This document shows, in pieces, positions 1 through 9,014 of a DNA stretch of 31,576 nucleotides. This DNA comes from an uncultured Collinsella sp. GTDB lineage: Bacteria; Actinomycetota; Coriobacteriia; Coriobacteriales; Coriobacteriaceae. Where the stretch lies: contig CAUFXK010000017.1 in the NCBI GenBank assembly GCA_959596495.1, positions 1 through 31,576 on the forward strand, in the 5' to 3' direction. Numbering within the stretch: the first letter of the stretch is position 1; each line of letters starts with the position of its first letter. Under the pieces are notes generated by a model, which was not told where the DNA came from, made no database searches, and was given only the letters and a program-made list of their open reading frames with translations. The translations under genes were made by a program, and so were the position numbers.

Positions 1-1
1 C

Positions 2-1117
2 ATCATCCCCGAGGAGTGGGGCGGACAGAACATGTTCGTCAACATCTCGGCCAAGCAGAAGATCGGTATCGACGACCTGCTCGAGACCGTGCTGCTCCAG
101 GCCGACGTGCTCGAGCTCAAGGCCAACCCGGACACCTTTGCCTCCGGTAACGTCCTCGAGGCCAAGCTCGACAAGGGCCGCGGTTCGGTTGCCACGGTTC
201 TCGTGACCCGCGGCACCCTGCACGTGGGCGATACGCTGGTCGCCGGCCTTACCTACGGCCGCGTCCGCGCCATGCTCGATCCCAAGGGCAACGCCGTCAC
301 CGAGGCCGGCCCCTCCGACGCCGTCGAGATCTTGGGCCTGCAGTCCGTGCCCAACGCCGGTGACGAGTTCCGCGTGTTCGAGGACGAGCGCGAGGCTCGC
401 GCCCTGGCCGATGAGCGTTCGCTCAAGGCACGTATCGAGGAGCAGAGCCGCGTGAAGCACGTCACACTCGAGAACCTCTTCGAGACCATCGCCGATGCCG
501 AGGTCAAGGAGCTCAACCTGATCATCAAGGCCGACGTCCAGGGTTCCATCGAGGCCCTTCAGGACTCGCTCGACAAGATGGATCAGTCCGAGGTCCGCAT
601 CAACACGATCCACTCCGCCGTCGGTGCCATCAACGAGACCGACGTCGTCCTGGCCGACGCCTCCAACGCCATCATCATCGGCTTTGGCGTGCGTCCCGAC
701 GGCAAGGCCCGCTCCGCTGCCGAGCGCGAGGGCGTCGAGATTCGTTGCTACGACGTCATTTACAAGTGCCTCGAGGACCTCGACGCAGCCCGTATCGGCA
801 TGCTCAAGCCCACCGAGGTCGAGGTCTCCACGGGTTCTGCGACCGTTCTGGACACCTTCAAGGTGCCCAAGGTCGGAATCGCCGCCGGTGTCCGCGTCGA
901 AGAGGGCGAGATCGCCGCGACCGATTCTGTGCGCCTGGTGCGCGACGGCATCGTGGTCTTCAACGGTAAGATCGCCTCGATGCGCCACTACAAAGACGAG
1001 GCCAAGAGCCTCAAGAGCGGTTCCGAGGGCGGCATTGGCCTGGAGAACTTCCAGGACATCAAGCCCGGCGACCAGATCGAGGGTTACCGCATCGACCAGG
1101 TTGCCCGTACCGAGTAG
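2..1117 (+). CDS. infB: Translation initiation factor IF-2, C-terminal part (5' end outside window)
   Basis: IF-2 is the GTPase that brings initiator fMet-tRNA to the small ribosomal subunit and promotes subunit joining. The frame is open from the first complete codon, so the gene starts upstream; the N-terminal region and most of the G domain are missing. What remains begins at the end of the G domain with the NISAK stretch (G5, SAK) and runs through domain II (DKGRGSVATVLVTRGTLHVG, GRVRAML), the linker, domain III (IIKADVQGSIEALQDSL, ASNAIIIGFGVRPD) and the fMet-tRNA-binding C-terminal domain (VFKVPK-like TFKVPKVGIAAG, then GGIGLENFQDIKPGDQIE). The order and spacing match bacterial IF-2. 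It ends 11 bases before rbfA and should be co-transcribed with it. Identity is certain; only the N-terminus is unseen. Confidence 0.98.
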   Translation: MIPEEWGGQNMFVNISAKQKIGIDDLLETVLLQADVLELKANPDTFASGNVLEAKLDKGRGSVATVLVTRGTLHVGDTLVAGLTYGRVRAMLDPKGNAVTEAGPSDAVEILGLQSVPNAGDEFRVFEDEREARALADERSLKARIEEQSRVKHVTLENLFETIADAEVKELNLIIKADVQGSIEALQDSLDKMDQSEVRINTIHSAVGAINETDVVLADASNAIIIGFGVRPDGKARSAAEREGVEIRCYDVIYKCLEDLDAARIGMLKPTEVEVSTGSATVLDTFKVPKVGIAAGVRVEEGEIAATDSVRLVRDGIVVFNGKIASMRHYKDEAKSLKSGSEGGIGLENFQDIKPGDQIEGYRIDQVARTE

Positions 1118-1128
1118 GGGGTAGCGCT

Positions 1129-1539
1129 ATGAAGCAAACGCAGGCGACCCGCCGTCTGGGCGAGCAGCTTCGCGAGAAGCTCGGTTATATCCTGCTCTTT
1201 GAGGTTTCCGATCCGCGTCTTGACCTGGTCACCCTGACCGCGGTCGAGGTCGCGGTGGACCGTTCGTTCGCGCGTGTGTACGTTTCGTGCGATGCGAGCC
1301 GCTACGATGAGGTCATGGAGGCGCTTGCCAGCGCCAAGGGCCGTATTCGCAGCCTGTTGGCTCGCTCGCTCGATTGGCGCGTCACGCCCGAGCTCGATTT
1401 TCGCATCGATCGCTCGACCGATGAGGCCGAGCGCATCACGCGTGCGCTGGAAAACGTTCCGGCCACGCTTGCGATCGAAAAGGACGAGGACGGCTACCCC
1501 ATAGCGGATGCCGCCCAGGAGGCAGCTTTAGATGACTAA
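1129..1539 (+). CDS. rbfA: Ribosome-binding factor A
   Basis: RbfA is a small KH-domain protein that binds the 30S subunit during late 16S rRNA maturation and cold adaptation. The 136-residue product has the expected length. It opens with a family-typical helix (RLGEQLREKLGYILLFEVSDPRL) and continues with LVTLTAVEVAVDRSFARVYV, the beta strand preceding the KH-like fold, and TPELDFRIDRSTDEAERI near the end. A G-rich ribosome binding site overlaps the infB stop, about 7 bases before the ATG. The 3' end overlaps the next gene by 8 bases, which suggests translational coupling. Position directly after infB is the classic bacterial arrangement. Confidence 0.97.
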   Translation: MKQTQATRRLGEQLREKLGYILLFEVSDPRLDLVTLTAVEVAVDRSFARVYVSCDASRYDEVMEALASAKGRIRSLLARSLDWRVTPELDFRIDRSTDEAERITRALENVPATLAIEKDEDGYPIADAAQEAALDD

Positions 1540-2575
1540 TTCCGCCGACCTCGCCTCGTGCGAGTCTGCAGATATTAAACGACGCATCCTCGAGCTCATC
1601 GAGGGTGCGTCCTCCATTGCGATCTCGGGTCACACCTCTCCCGACGGCGATGCTTTGGGCTCCGTGTTGGGCCTGGGCCTTTCGCTTATGAAGGTGTTCC
1701 CCGACAAGGACATCGCCCTGCTGCTGGCAGACGATGATCCCGTTCCGCGCATCTACCGTTTTATGGAGGGCGCCGACCTGCTGGTGCCGGCATCTACCTA
1801 CACCGGCAACCCGGACCTGTTCATTTCGGTAGACGTGCCGGTCGTCGAGCGCCTCAATAATTCCGCCGAGGTGTTGCGTCGTTCGGCTCATGTGGCGTGC
1901 TTTGACCATCACCCGGCACGCGAGGAGTTTGCCGAGGTTAGCCTCAGGTGCGTCAATGCCGCGGCCTGCGCTATGATTATCGACCGCTTTTTGGCCGATT
2001 GCGGCATTACCGCAAGCGACAGCATCGCCACCTGCCTGCTGTGCGGCCTGGTTACCGATACCGGTCGTTTTCAGTATCAGAATGCCGACGCCGCAGCGTT
2101 TCATGCGGCCTCGCGCCTTGTGGCGCACGGTGCCGATCCGGCGCGCGTCGCGCTCGAGGTCTACCAGAGCATGCGTGTCGAGTTCTTGCACCTCAAGTCC
2201 ATCGTCATGGGTCGTATCAAGACGGTTGCGCACGGGCGCGTGGCATATAGCTACGCGTACGAGAGCGACCTTAAGGACTGCGGCGTCACCTCGGACGAGT
2301 GCGACGGCCTGGTCGATGTGGTGCGCGCGGTGATGGGCGTCGAGGTCTGCCTGTTCCTTAAGGGCATCGAGGGCGATACCAAGGTGCGCGGCAACCTGCG
2401 CTCCAAGGGCGATCTTGATGTTTCCGAGATTGCGGCCAACTTTGGCGGAGGTGGGCACCACGCTGCCGCCGGCTTTACCAACGCCGGAACGATTTCCGAG
2501 ACGCTCACCGCGGCACTTCCCATGCTGGCCGAGCTGGTAGGGGAGGATCCCGCTTCGGTGACCGTCGAGCTCTAA
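1532..2575 (+). CDS. nrnA: DHH/DHHA1 phosphoesterase, NrnA-like nanoRNase/pAp phosphatase
   Basis: NrnA-type DHH enzymes degrade 2-5 nt RNAs and dephosphorylate 3'-phosphoadenosine 5'-phosphate, using two metal ions. The 347-residue protein has the family motifs: SGHTSPDGDALGS (metal ligands H34, D38, D40), DVP at about 101, DHH at 125-127, TDTGRF at 175-180 and the DHHA1 substrate loop GGGGHHAAAGF near 305-315. It starts inside the last codons of rbfA, with an AGGAGG site 9 bases upstream. Its place between rbfA and truB is shared by many Gram-positive bacteria and supports a role in RNA turnover. The motifs make the family secure; the exact substrate (nanoRNA, pAp or a cyclic dinucleotide product) is inferred. 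Confidence 0.92.
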   Translation: MTNSADLASCESADIKRRILELIEGASSIAISGHTSPDGDALGSVLGLGLSLMKVFPDKDIALLLADDDPVPRIYRFMEGADLLVPASTYTGNPDLFISVDVPVVERLNNSAEVLRRSAHVACFDHHPAREEFAEVSLRCVNAAACAMIIDRFLADCGITASDSIATCLLCGLVTDTGRFQYQNADAAAFHAASRLVAHGADPARVALEVYQSMRVEFLHLKSIVMGRIKTVAHGRVAYSYAYESDLKDCGVTSDECDGLVDVVRAVMGVEVCLFLKGIEGDTKVRGNLRSKGDLDVSEIAANFGGGGHHAAAGFTNAGTISETLTAALPMLAELVGEDPASVTVEL

Positions 2576-2590
2576 CTTTTTGGATGGTAC

Positions 2591-3523
2591 ATGGCTCGTC
2601 GTACACCTTCTCAACTTAATATGCTGCTCGCCGTCGATAAGCCGGTGGGCTGCACCTCCCACGACGTGGTTTCGCAATGCCGACGCGCCCTCCATGAGCG
2701 GCGCGTCGGTCATGCCGGAACGCTCGATCCCATGGCTTCTGGTGTCATGGTGGTGGGCGTGGGCCAGGCAACGCGTCTGCTGGGCATGCTCACACTCGAT
2801 ACCAAAAGCTACGTCGCCGACATCTCGTTTGGCGTCGAGACCAATACCGATGATGCGGAAGGCGAGGCCGTCCGCACGGTGCCCATTGCCGCCGACCTGC
2901 GCGATCCGGCCTATGCCCGCGAGCGCCTGTGCGCCATGCTGGGCCCGCAGATGCAGGTACCGCCGGCGTTTTCGGCCATTTCGGTCAACGGCGTGCGCGC
3001 CTATAAGTCTGCGCGCGAGGGCAATGCCGTTGAGTTGCCCCCTCGTCCGGTCGAGGTATACTCCGCCGACCTGATTGCCGTGAGCGGCGAGGGCGACGCT
3101 TGTGTTTGGACCGTGGCGTTTTTGGTGAGCAAGGGCACCTATATCCGTGCGCTCGCTCGCGATCTGGGTCGCGCCTGCGACAACGCGGCGCATATTTCCG
3201 CACTGCGCCGCACGGCCTCCGGAGTTGTCTCCATCGGTGCCTGCCATGCGGTCGAGGAACTTTCTGCCGAGTCCGCTGCCGGCATTGCCCTGGATCCCAT
3301 TGCGGCGCTGGGCGCCACGCGCGTCGACTTGCCGGGCGACCTTGCCGACGATCTGCTGTGCGGACGTCGTATTCCTATTGAGCGCGCGCTTGCGAGCTTC
3401 GATGCGTCGAATGCTCCGTTTGCGCTGGTGCTCGATGGCGGGCTTAAGGCGCTCGCCCGTATCGAGGGCGGTCGCTTTGTGATGGAACACGTCTTTCCGC
3501 AAGCGATTGGCGGTGTTCGATGA
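2591..3523 (+). CDS. truB: tRNA pseudouridine-55 synthase
   Basis: TruB converts uridine 55 in the T loop of tRNAs to pseudouridine and also acts as a tRNA folding chaperone. The 310-residue protein contains the opening LLAVDKPVGCTSHDVV, the catalytic loop GHAGTLDPMASGV with catalytic Asp46, the PPAFSAISVNGVRAYKSAREG motif, and the YIRALARDLG motif further on. The C-terminal extension after about residue 230 is the usual weakly conserved PUA-like region. The chosen ATG has only a weak GGATGG-like binding site; a second ATG ten codons later is a possible start but would clip the first conserved strand. The stop codon overlaps the ribF start (ATGA). Confidence 0.97.
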   Translation: MARRTPSQLNMLLAVDKPVGCTSHDVVSQCRRALHERRVGHAGTLDPMASGVMVVGVGQATRLLGMLTLDTKSYVADISFGVETNTDDAEGEAVRTVPIAADLRDPAYARERLCAMLGPQMQVPPAFSAISVNGVRAYKSAREGNAVELPPRPVEVYSADLIAVSGEGDACVWTVAFLVSKGTYIRALARDLGRACDNAAHISALRRTASGVVSIGACHAVEELSAESAAGIALDPIAALGATRVDLPGDLADDLLCGRRIPIERALASFDASNAPFALVLDGGLKALARIEGGRFVMEHVFPQAIGGVR

Positions 3524-4527
3524 TGCTGGCCTCCCACGTGCTCGCGCGTATTTTTTTCGCGGGCGAGTCGGATGAGACCCGCATCGTCGCTGCCGATGCA
3601 TTTGATGATTGCGCGTGCCTGGGCGCCGCGTCGATCGCCATCGGCGTGTTCGATGGCGTACATCGGGGGCATCACGAACTGATCGACGCGGTCGTTCGCG
3701 ATGCGCGCAACCACGGCTGCAAGGCGGTCGTGGTTACCTTCGATCCCGACCCGGACGTCGTGGTGAGCCCCTCGCCCGCTCAAAAACTGATGACGACGGC
3801 CGACCGTCTGCATGCCCTGGCTCTCACCGGGGTCGATGCGGTCGTGGCCGTTCCCTTTACGCCCGCGGTGGCGGCTCTCGACCACGTGGGCTTTCTTAAA
3901 TTGCTGTCGCGCGTCGTCGATATCCGTTCGATTCGCGTGGGTAGCGACTTTAGGTTGGGTCGCGGCGGCGCCTCGGGCGTTGCCGAGATGCAGGCATGGG
4001 GTACCGAGCGCGGCGTTGACGTCTATGGCCACGAGCTGCTGTGCGTCGATGGGAAGACGATCTGTGCTACCCGTATTCGCCAGGAGCTCAGCCTGGGTCA
4101 TGTTGAGCTTGCCACCGAGCTGCTCGGCCGCCCGTACATGCTTCGAGGTATTGTTGCCGGCGGTCGCCACCAGGGCTCCGACATGGGTTTTCCCACGGCA
4201 AACATCCAGGTGCCCGAGGGCATCCAGGTTCCTGCCGATGGCGTCTACGAGGGCCTGGTGCTTGTCGACGATACCGTGTGGCCCGCTGCCGTCAATGTGG
4301 GCCTGCCGCCGACGTATGCCGACGATGCCGCCTCGGCGCATCTCGAGGCCAACTTGATTGGGTATGCGGGCGACCTGTATGGCGCCTCGGTGTCGCTGGC
4401 GTTTACGCGTTGGCTGCGCCCGTCGCGCGTGTTCGATTCGCTGGACGAGCTTATCGCGACCGTCGAGGGTAATATTAACGATATCCGTCATAACTTGGGT
4501 GAGCAGGGGGTGAGCATCTGTGATTAG
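3520..4527 (+). CDS. ribF: Bifunctional riboflavin kinase / FMN adenylyltransferase (FAD synthetase)
   Basis: RibF phosphorylates riboflavin to FMN and adenylates FMN to FAD. The 335-residue protein has both halves. The N-terminal nucleotidyltransferase has AIGVFDGVHRGHH (residues 40-52, the HxGH-like ATP site), VVTFDPDPDVVV and RVGSDFRLGRGGASG. The C-terminal riboflavin kinase has GIVAGGRHQGSDMGFPTAN (GFPTAN at 223-228), PADGVYEGLV and LEANLIGYAGDLYG. Translation starts within the truB stop codon; a second ATG follows immediately and could also be used. The gene's 3' end overlaps dnaG by 8 bases. In many bacteria ribF is followed by rpsO; here it leads straight into dnaG. Confidence 0.97.
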   Translation: MMLASHVLARIFFAGESDETRIVAADAFDDCACLGAASIAIGVFDGVHRGHHELIDAVVRDARNHGCKAVVVTFDPDPDVVVSPSPAQKLMTTADRLHALALTGVDAVVAVPFTPAVAALDHVGFLKLLSRVVDIRSIRVGSDFRLGRGGASGVAEMQAWGTERGVDVYGHELLCVDGKTICATRIRQELSLGHVELATELLGRPYMLRGIVAGGRHQGSDMGFPTANIQVPEGIQVPADGVYEGLVLVDDTVWPAAVNVGLPPTYADDAASAHLEANLIGYAGDLYGASVSLAFTRWLRPSRVFDSLDELIATVEGNINDIRHNLGEQGVSICD

Positions 4528-6622
4528 CGATGAGGAAAAAGACCAGGTACGCGCTGCGTCTGATCTGGTTGCCATCGTGCAGGAAACGGTTGAGCTCAAG
4601 CCCCGCGGCCATGAGTTTTGGGGCTGCTGCCCCTTTCATGGCGAAAAGACCCCGTCATTTCACATTATCCCCGCTACGCAGGTGTGGCACTGCTTTGGCT
4701 GTGGCGAGGGCGGCGACGTCTTCACCTACATCATGAAGCGCGAGAACCTGAGCTTCCCTGAGTCGATTCGCTACCTGGCCGACCGTGCCGGCATTGAGCT
4801 GCACGATACCGGCGCCTATCGTGAGCGCGGCACCAAGCGCGCCCGCATCTATGACCTGTGCGCCGAGACCGCCCAGTTCTACCACACCATGCTCATGCGC
4901 GGTAAGGACAGCCGTCCGCGCGAGTATTTCGCCAGCCGCGGTATGGGCGGCGACGTCTGCCGCCGCTACTGCCTGGGCTTTGCGCCGGGTCGCAACGCGC
5001 TGGTGTCGCATCTGTCGCAGGCGGGCTTTACCCCGCAGGAGATGATTGACGCCAACGTGGCCGTGAGCCGTGGGCGCGGGCAGCTTGCCGACCGTTTTTA
5101 CGACCGCGTGATGTTTCCCATCTTTGATGAGCAGGGTCATAACATCGCCTTTGGCGGGCGCATTATGGGCGACGGCCAGCCTAAGTACCTCAACACCGCC
5201 GAGACGAGCGTGTTCCATAAAAAGCGAAACCTCTACGGCTTTAACTGGGCCAAGGAGTTTATCGTCGCGCAGGATACCGCCATCGTGGTGGAGGGATATA
5301 CCGATTGCATCGCCTGCTGGGAGGCGGGGATCAAAAACGTCGTCGCCACGCTGGGCACGGCGCTGACGGAACATCACGTAAAGACGCTCACCCGTTTTGC
5401 CAAGCGCATTGTCTATATGTTTGATGGCGACGCCGCCGGTCAAAAGGCCGCACGCCGCGCGATTCAGTTTATCGAGCAGGATTCGATGGACCTGCGCTGC
5501 GTGGTGCTTCCCGACGGCAACGACCCCATGGAGTTCATCACCGCGCATGGTGGCGAGGCACTGCAGGCGCGTATCGACGCCGCTGAGCCCCTCATGGACT
5601 TTGTGTACCGCTCGCTGCAGGAGTCAAGCGACATCACCACGCCGGGCGGTCGTGCCAAGGCGCTCGAGGATGCGCTGACGCTCATCTATCCGCTGCGCGA
5701 TAGCTACATGATCGATACGTACTTTATCCAGATTGCCGACCTGCTGGGGTTGGACTTGGAGACGGTGCGTTCGAGCTCGGGCCGTGTGTTTCGCGATGTT
5801 GCCAAGCGCGAGGATGCCGAGCGTCGACGCGAGCAGAACTACGAGCGTCAGCGGGCGCAGGCTGAGCGCGCAGGTAGCGCGGGCGGTCGGGCGTCTGGTT
5901 CGCAGGGGGCGCCTCGCGGCGCTTGGGCGTCGGGAGCGACACCGCCGGTGTCCACACCGGTCGAGGAAGAGCCGTATGACTATGTGCCGCTCGAGGCCTA
6001 CGGGGCCGCGCCGGTCGAAGTCATCGACGATGTGCCGCCGATCGATTTGCCGGTTGCGGCGCCGGTTGCCGATGCTTGCGACGCGTCTGCGGCACCGACG
6101 ATGCCGATCGTGCTGACCGACCTGGAGCGAAAGTCTTTGGCGGGGGAGCGTGAGCTGCTGACGATGCTCACGAGCTACCCCGACCTGTTCCGCACGTATG
6201 CCGACCGCATCTGCTCGATCGAGTGGGTGGATCCGCGCCACGAGTCCATTGCGTGGGCCGTGCTCGCGACGCCGCCGGGCACCGACCCCACGGCGTGCAT
6301 GGATGCGGCACGCGCGGTGTGTCCCGAGGCGGCCTCCCTTGTCAGCGCCGGGCGCATTTCGTCGACGAGCAAGCATCCCACCGAGACGAACATCGTGTTT
6401 ATGCTCGATACCCTCGAGCTCTACACCATCAAGCGCCGCATGCGCGCCGCACAGGCCAAGCTTCGCCAGGACCGGTCGCTCGACGATGAGGCGCGCCGTG
6501 TGCTGACGATGCAAGCGATGCAAGATTCTCAGCGCCAGCGCGAGCTCCAAAAGTCGATCGGTGGCGTGGCGGATCCGTTCCGTTTGATCGGTTTGGAGAC
6601 GGCGGGCGCCGACCAGGCCTAG
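4520..6622 (+). CDS. dnaG: DNA primase
   Basis: DnaG makes the RNA primers for replication forks. The GTG start lies inside the ribF 3' end with a G-run binding site about 9 bases upstream. The N-terminal zinc ribbon is intact (CPFH at 37-40 and CFGC at 58-61, giving a Cys-His-Cys-Cys site). It is followed by the RNA polymerase core with the TOPRIM motifs EGYTD (258-262) and FDGDAAG (301-307, metal-binding acidic residues). A charged then Pro/Ala-rich linker spans roughly residues 430-530. The final 160 residues form the helicase-interacting domain (LAGERELLTMLTSYPDLF). At 700 residues it is longer than the E. coli enzyme (581), mostly because of the linker. It is followed by rpoD, echoing the macromolecular synthesis operon of other bacteria. 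Confidence 0.97.
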   Translation: MISDEEKDQVRAASDLVAIVQETVELKPRGHEFWGCCPFHGEKTPSFHIIPATQVWHCFGCGEGGDVFTYIMKRENLSFPESIRYLADRAGIELHDTGAYRERGTKRARIYDLCAETAQFYHTMLMRGKDSRPREYFASRGMGGDVCRRYCLGFAPGRNALVSHLSQAGFTPQEMIDANVAVSRGRGQLADRFYDRVMFPIFDEQGHNIAFGGRIMGDGQPKYLNTAETSVFHKKRNLYGFNWAKEFIVAQDTAIVVEGYTDCIACWEAGIKNVVATLGTALTEHHVKTLTRFAKRIVYMFDGDAAGQKAARRAIQFIEQDSMDLRCVVLPDGNDPMEFITAHGGEALQARIDAAEPLMDFVYRSLQESSDITTPGGRAKALEDALTLIYPLRDSYMIDTYFIQIADLLGLDLETVRSSSGRVFRDVAKREDAERRREQNYERQRAQAERAGSAGGRASGSQGAPRGAWASGATPPVSTPVEEEPYDYVPLEAYGAAPVEVIDDVPPIDLPVAAPVADACDASAAPTMPIVLTDLERKSLAGERELLTMLTSYPDLFRTYADRICSIEWVDPRHESIAWAVLATPPGTDPTACMDAARAVCPEAASLVSAGRISSTSKHPTETNIVFMLDTLELYTIKRRMRAAQAKLRQDRSLDDEARRVLTMQAMQDSQRQRELQKSIGGVADPFRLIGLETAGADQA

Positions 6623-6668
6623 ATGTTGTGGTCAACCAGCGTATTTGCGCCTATATCCAGTCTGAATT

Positions 6669-6700
6669 TTGGGTATAGACGTCAATGTGTGTGCTAAAGT
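6669..6700 (+). promoter_or_regulatory. Possible rpoD promoter (extended -10)
   Basis: The 110-base dnaG-rpoD gap is the only real gap in the first cluster. It contains TGCTAAAGT, readable as an extended -10 (TGn plus TAAAGT at 6695-6700). A TTGGGT box lies 20 bases upstream, too far for a good -35 match. An internal promoter for the sigma factor is known in other dnaG-rpoD operons, so this is plausible but weakly supported by the bases. Confidence 0.3.
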
Positions 6701-6732
6701 ATTGAGTCCTGTGGACTATGAAGGGAGAATCT

Positions 6733-8079
<1,347 letters not shown>

Positions 8080-8094
8080 CCTCGCAAGCAAGAA

Positions 8095-8130
8095 GCGCCC
8101 TCAAGCACATCCGCTTGGGGGCGCCTTCAT
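8095..8130 (+). terminator. Hairpin terminator after rpoD
   Basis: GCGCCCTCAAGC (8095-8106) pairs with GCTTGGGGGCGC (8113-8124) over 12 positions with one G-T wobble and a 6-base loop. The following bases (CTTCAT) are only mildly T-rich, so termination may be incomplete. It closes the infB-rpoD cluster. Confidence 0.7.
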
Positions 8131-8142
8131 GTAGTCATTGGG

Positions 8143-8170
8143 TAGTCATTGAGGACGTCCCCATTGATTA
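8143..8170. repeat. 28-bp imperfect palindrome centred on GGACGTCC
   Basis: TAGTCATTG and CATTGATTA flank an 8-base perfect palindrome GGACGTCC (8153-8160); the outer arms match at 7 of 9 positions. The left arm is also part of a direct repeat: GTAGTCATTG occurs at 8131-8140 and again at 8142-8151 (11-base period). It lies between the rpoD terminator and the tRNA promoter and looks like an intergenic repeat, function unknown. Confidence 0.55.
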
Positions 8171-8196
8171 GGTCGGAAAAATTCTCAAAAAAGTTC

Positions 8197-8224
8197 TTGC
8201 CCTGAGCTGATTCGTCCGTATAAT
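8197..8224 (+). promoter_or_regulatory. Promoter of the tRNA-Asn pair
   Basis: TTGCCC (8197-8202) and a perfect TATAAT (8219-8224) are separated by 16 bases. Initiation would fall near 8231, about 24 bases upstream of the first mature tRNA. This is the best consensus promoter in the window and fits a stable RNA gene. Confidence 0.7.
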
Positions 8225-8254
8225 AAACTTCGTTGCTTGAGAGCACGCACCTAT

Positions 8255-8329
8255 TCCTCGGTAGCTCAATGGTAGAGCACGCGGCTGTTAACCGCGCTGT
8301 TGTAGGTTCGAGTCCTACCCGGGGAGCCA
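8255..8329 (+). tRNA. tRNA-Asn (anticodon GTT), copy 1
   Basis: A 75-base tRNA with the 3' CCA encoded. The acceptor stem pairs TCCTCGG with CCGGGGA (one T-G pair). The anticodon stem-loop is CGCGG-CTGTTAA-CCGCG with GTT at 8287-8289, reading Asn codons AAC and AAU. The T arm carries GGTTCGAGTCC. Copy 2 is identical and lies 107 bases downstream; both are probably cut from one transcript. Confidence 0.97.
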
Positions 8330-8337
8330 GAATTTCC

Positions 8338-8358
8338 AGCCCTTTCCGTTGGGCTTTA
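8338..8358 (+). other. Small hairpin between the two tRNAs
   Basis: AGCCC (8338-8342) pairs with GGGCT (8351-8355) around an 8-base loop, followed by TT. It is too short and lacks a T-run for a convincing terminator; it may be a processing structure or a chance pairing. Confidence 0.3.
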
Positions 8359-8361
8359 AAT

Positions 8362-8436
8362 TCCTCGGTAGCTCAATGGTAGAGCACGCGGCTGTTAACC
8401 GCGCTGTTGTAGGTTCGAGTCCTACCCGGGGAGCCA
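8362..8436 (+). tRNA. tRNA-Asn (anticodon GTT), copy 2
   Basis: Base-for-base the same 75-base gene as copy 1, with encoded CCA and anticodon GTT at 8394-8396. The identity extends two bases upstream and one base downstream of the mature tRNA, consistent with a tandem duplication. It has no separate promoter that I can see and is followed at once by a strong terminator. Confidence 0.97.
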
Positions 8437-8445
8437 GGTTGTAAA

Positions 8446-8472
8446 ACCCGTCGCTTATGCGGCGGGTTTTTT
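8446..8472 (+). terminator. Intrinsic terminator of the tRNA-Asn transcript
   Basis: ACCCGTCGC (8446-8454) pairs with GCGGCGGGT (8459-8467) with one wobble and a TTAT loop, then a run of six T. This is a textbook Rho-independent terminator 10 bases past the second tRNA. Confidence 0.93.
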
Positions 8473-8568
8473 CATGCCGCGATCACTTGGCGCGAACGTT
8501 GCCATATCAACATTTCGTGTCGAGGATGTAATCCCGCGACCCACCACCTCAACATGGCGCGGTCGTTG

Positions 8569-8574
8569 TAGAAT
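8569..8574 (+). promoter_or_regulatory. Possible -10 box upstream of the Asp23-family gene
   Basis: TAGAAT lies about 57 bases before the start codon and just after the tRNA terminator, where a promoter for the asp23-fakA-recG-rsmD-coaD group is required. No clear -35 box is visible at the right distance. Confidence 0.35.
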
Positions 8575-8630
8575 ATTGCAATGATTGCTCCCACGAGATG
8601 GTGCCGCGAGCACCAGATAAGGAGATTCTT

Positions 8631-8987
8631 GTGTCTGAGACCATTAACGGCAGCCTGAGCGTCTCGAACGACGTTATTGCCGATATTGCCGGTTATGCCG
8701 CGATGACGTGCTATGGCGTCGTCGGTATGGCCGAACAGCTCCAGGGCGCCGAGAGCGTGCGCCTGCTTGCCGGTCAGCGCCTCCGCAAGGGCGTGCTTGT
8801 CTCCGCCGACGAGAACGGCCTTGCGGTCGATCTTCACGTCGTGCTCGAGAACGGCGTCAACATGAAGTCCGTTTGCCACAATCTTTCGAGCTCCGTTGCC
8901 TTCACCCTGCAGGAGATCGCCCAGATCGATCCCGCCAGCCTTAAGATCGGCATCCACATCGACGCGCTCAAGAGCCGTCTGAACTAG
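8631..8987 (+). CDS. Asp23/Gls24 (YloU) family envelope-stress protein
   Basis: A 118-residue member of the Asp23/Gls24 family (formerly DUF322), small cytoplasmic proteins linked to cell-envelope homeostasis in Gram-positive bacteria. The core matches the family: GSLSVSNDVIADIAGYAA followed by CYGVVGMAE, a basic LAGQRLRKGV stretch, VDLHVVLENGVNM, and an IGIHIDALK-like end. I use the GTG start because AAGGAG stands 6 bases upstream; a longer frame from 8598 would swallow that site. It lies 27 bases before the DAK-domain fatty acid kinase gene, the same pairing as yloU-yloV in Bacillus, which supports both calls. Its molecular role is not settled. Confidence 0.9.
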   Translation: MSETINGSLSVSNDVIADIAGYAAMTCYGVVGMAEQLQGAESVRLLAGQRLRKGVLVSADENGLAVDLHVVLENGVNMKSVCHNLSSSVAFTLQEIAQIDPASLKIGIHIDALKSRLN

Positions 8988-9014
8988 CATCCGAAAACGG
9001 AGATTCAAATACCC

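Noticed and set aside
1436..3601. A 721-codon open frame on the minus strand opposite nrnA and truB
   Set aside because: It mirrors three well-recognised plus-strand genes, has no known motif and low-complexity composition; long antisense frames are expected at this GC content.
6718..6732. ATG start five codons upstream for rpoD
   Set aside because: The AAGGGAG ribosome binding site would be inside the gene and nothing suitable precedes this ATG; the GTG at 6733 is better placed.
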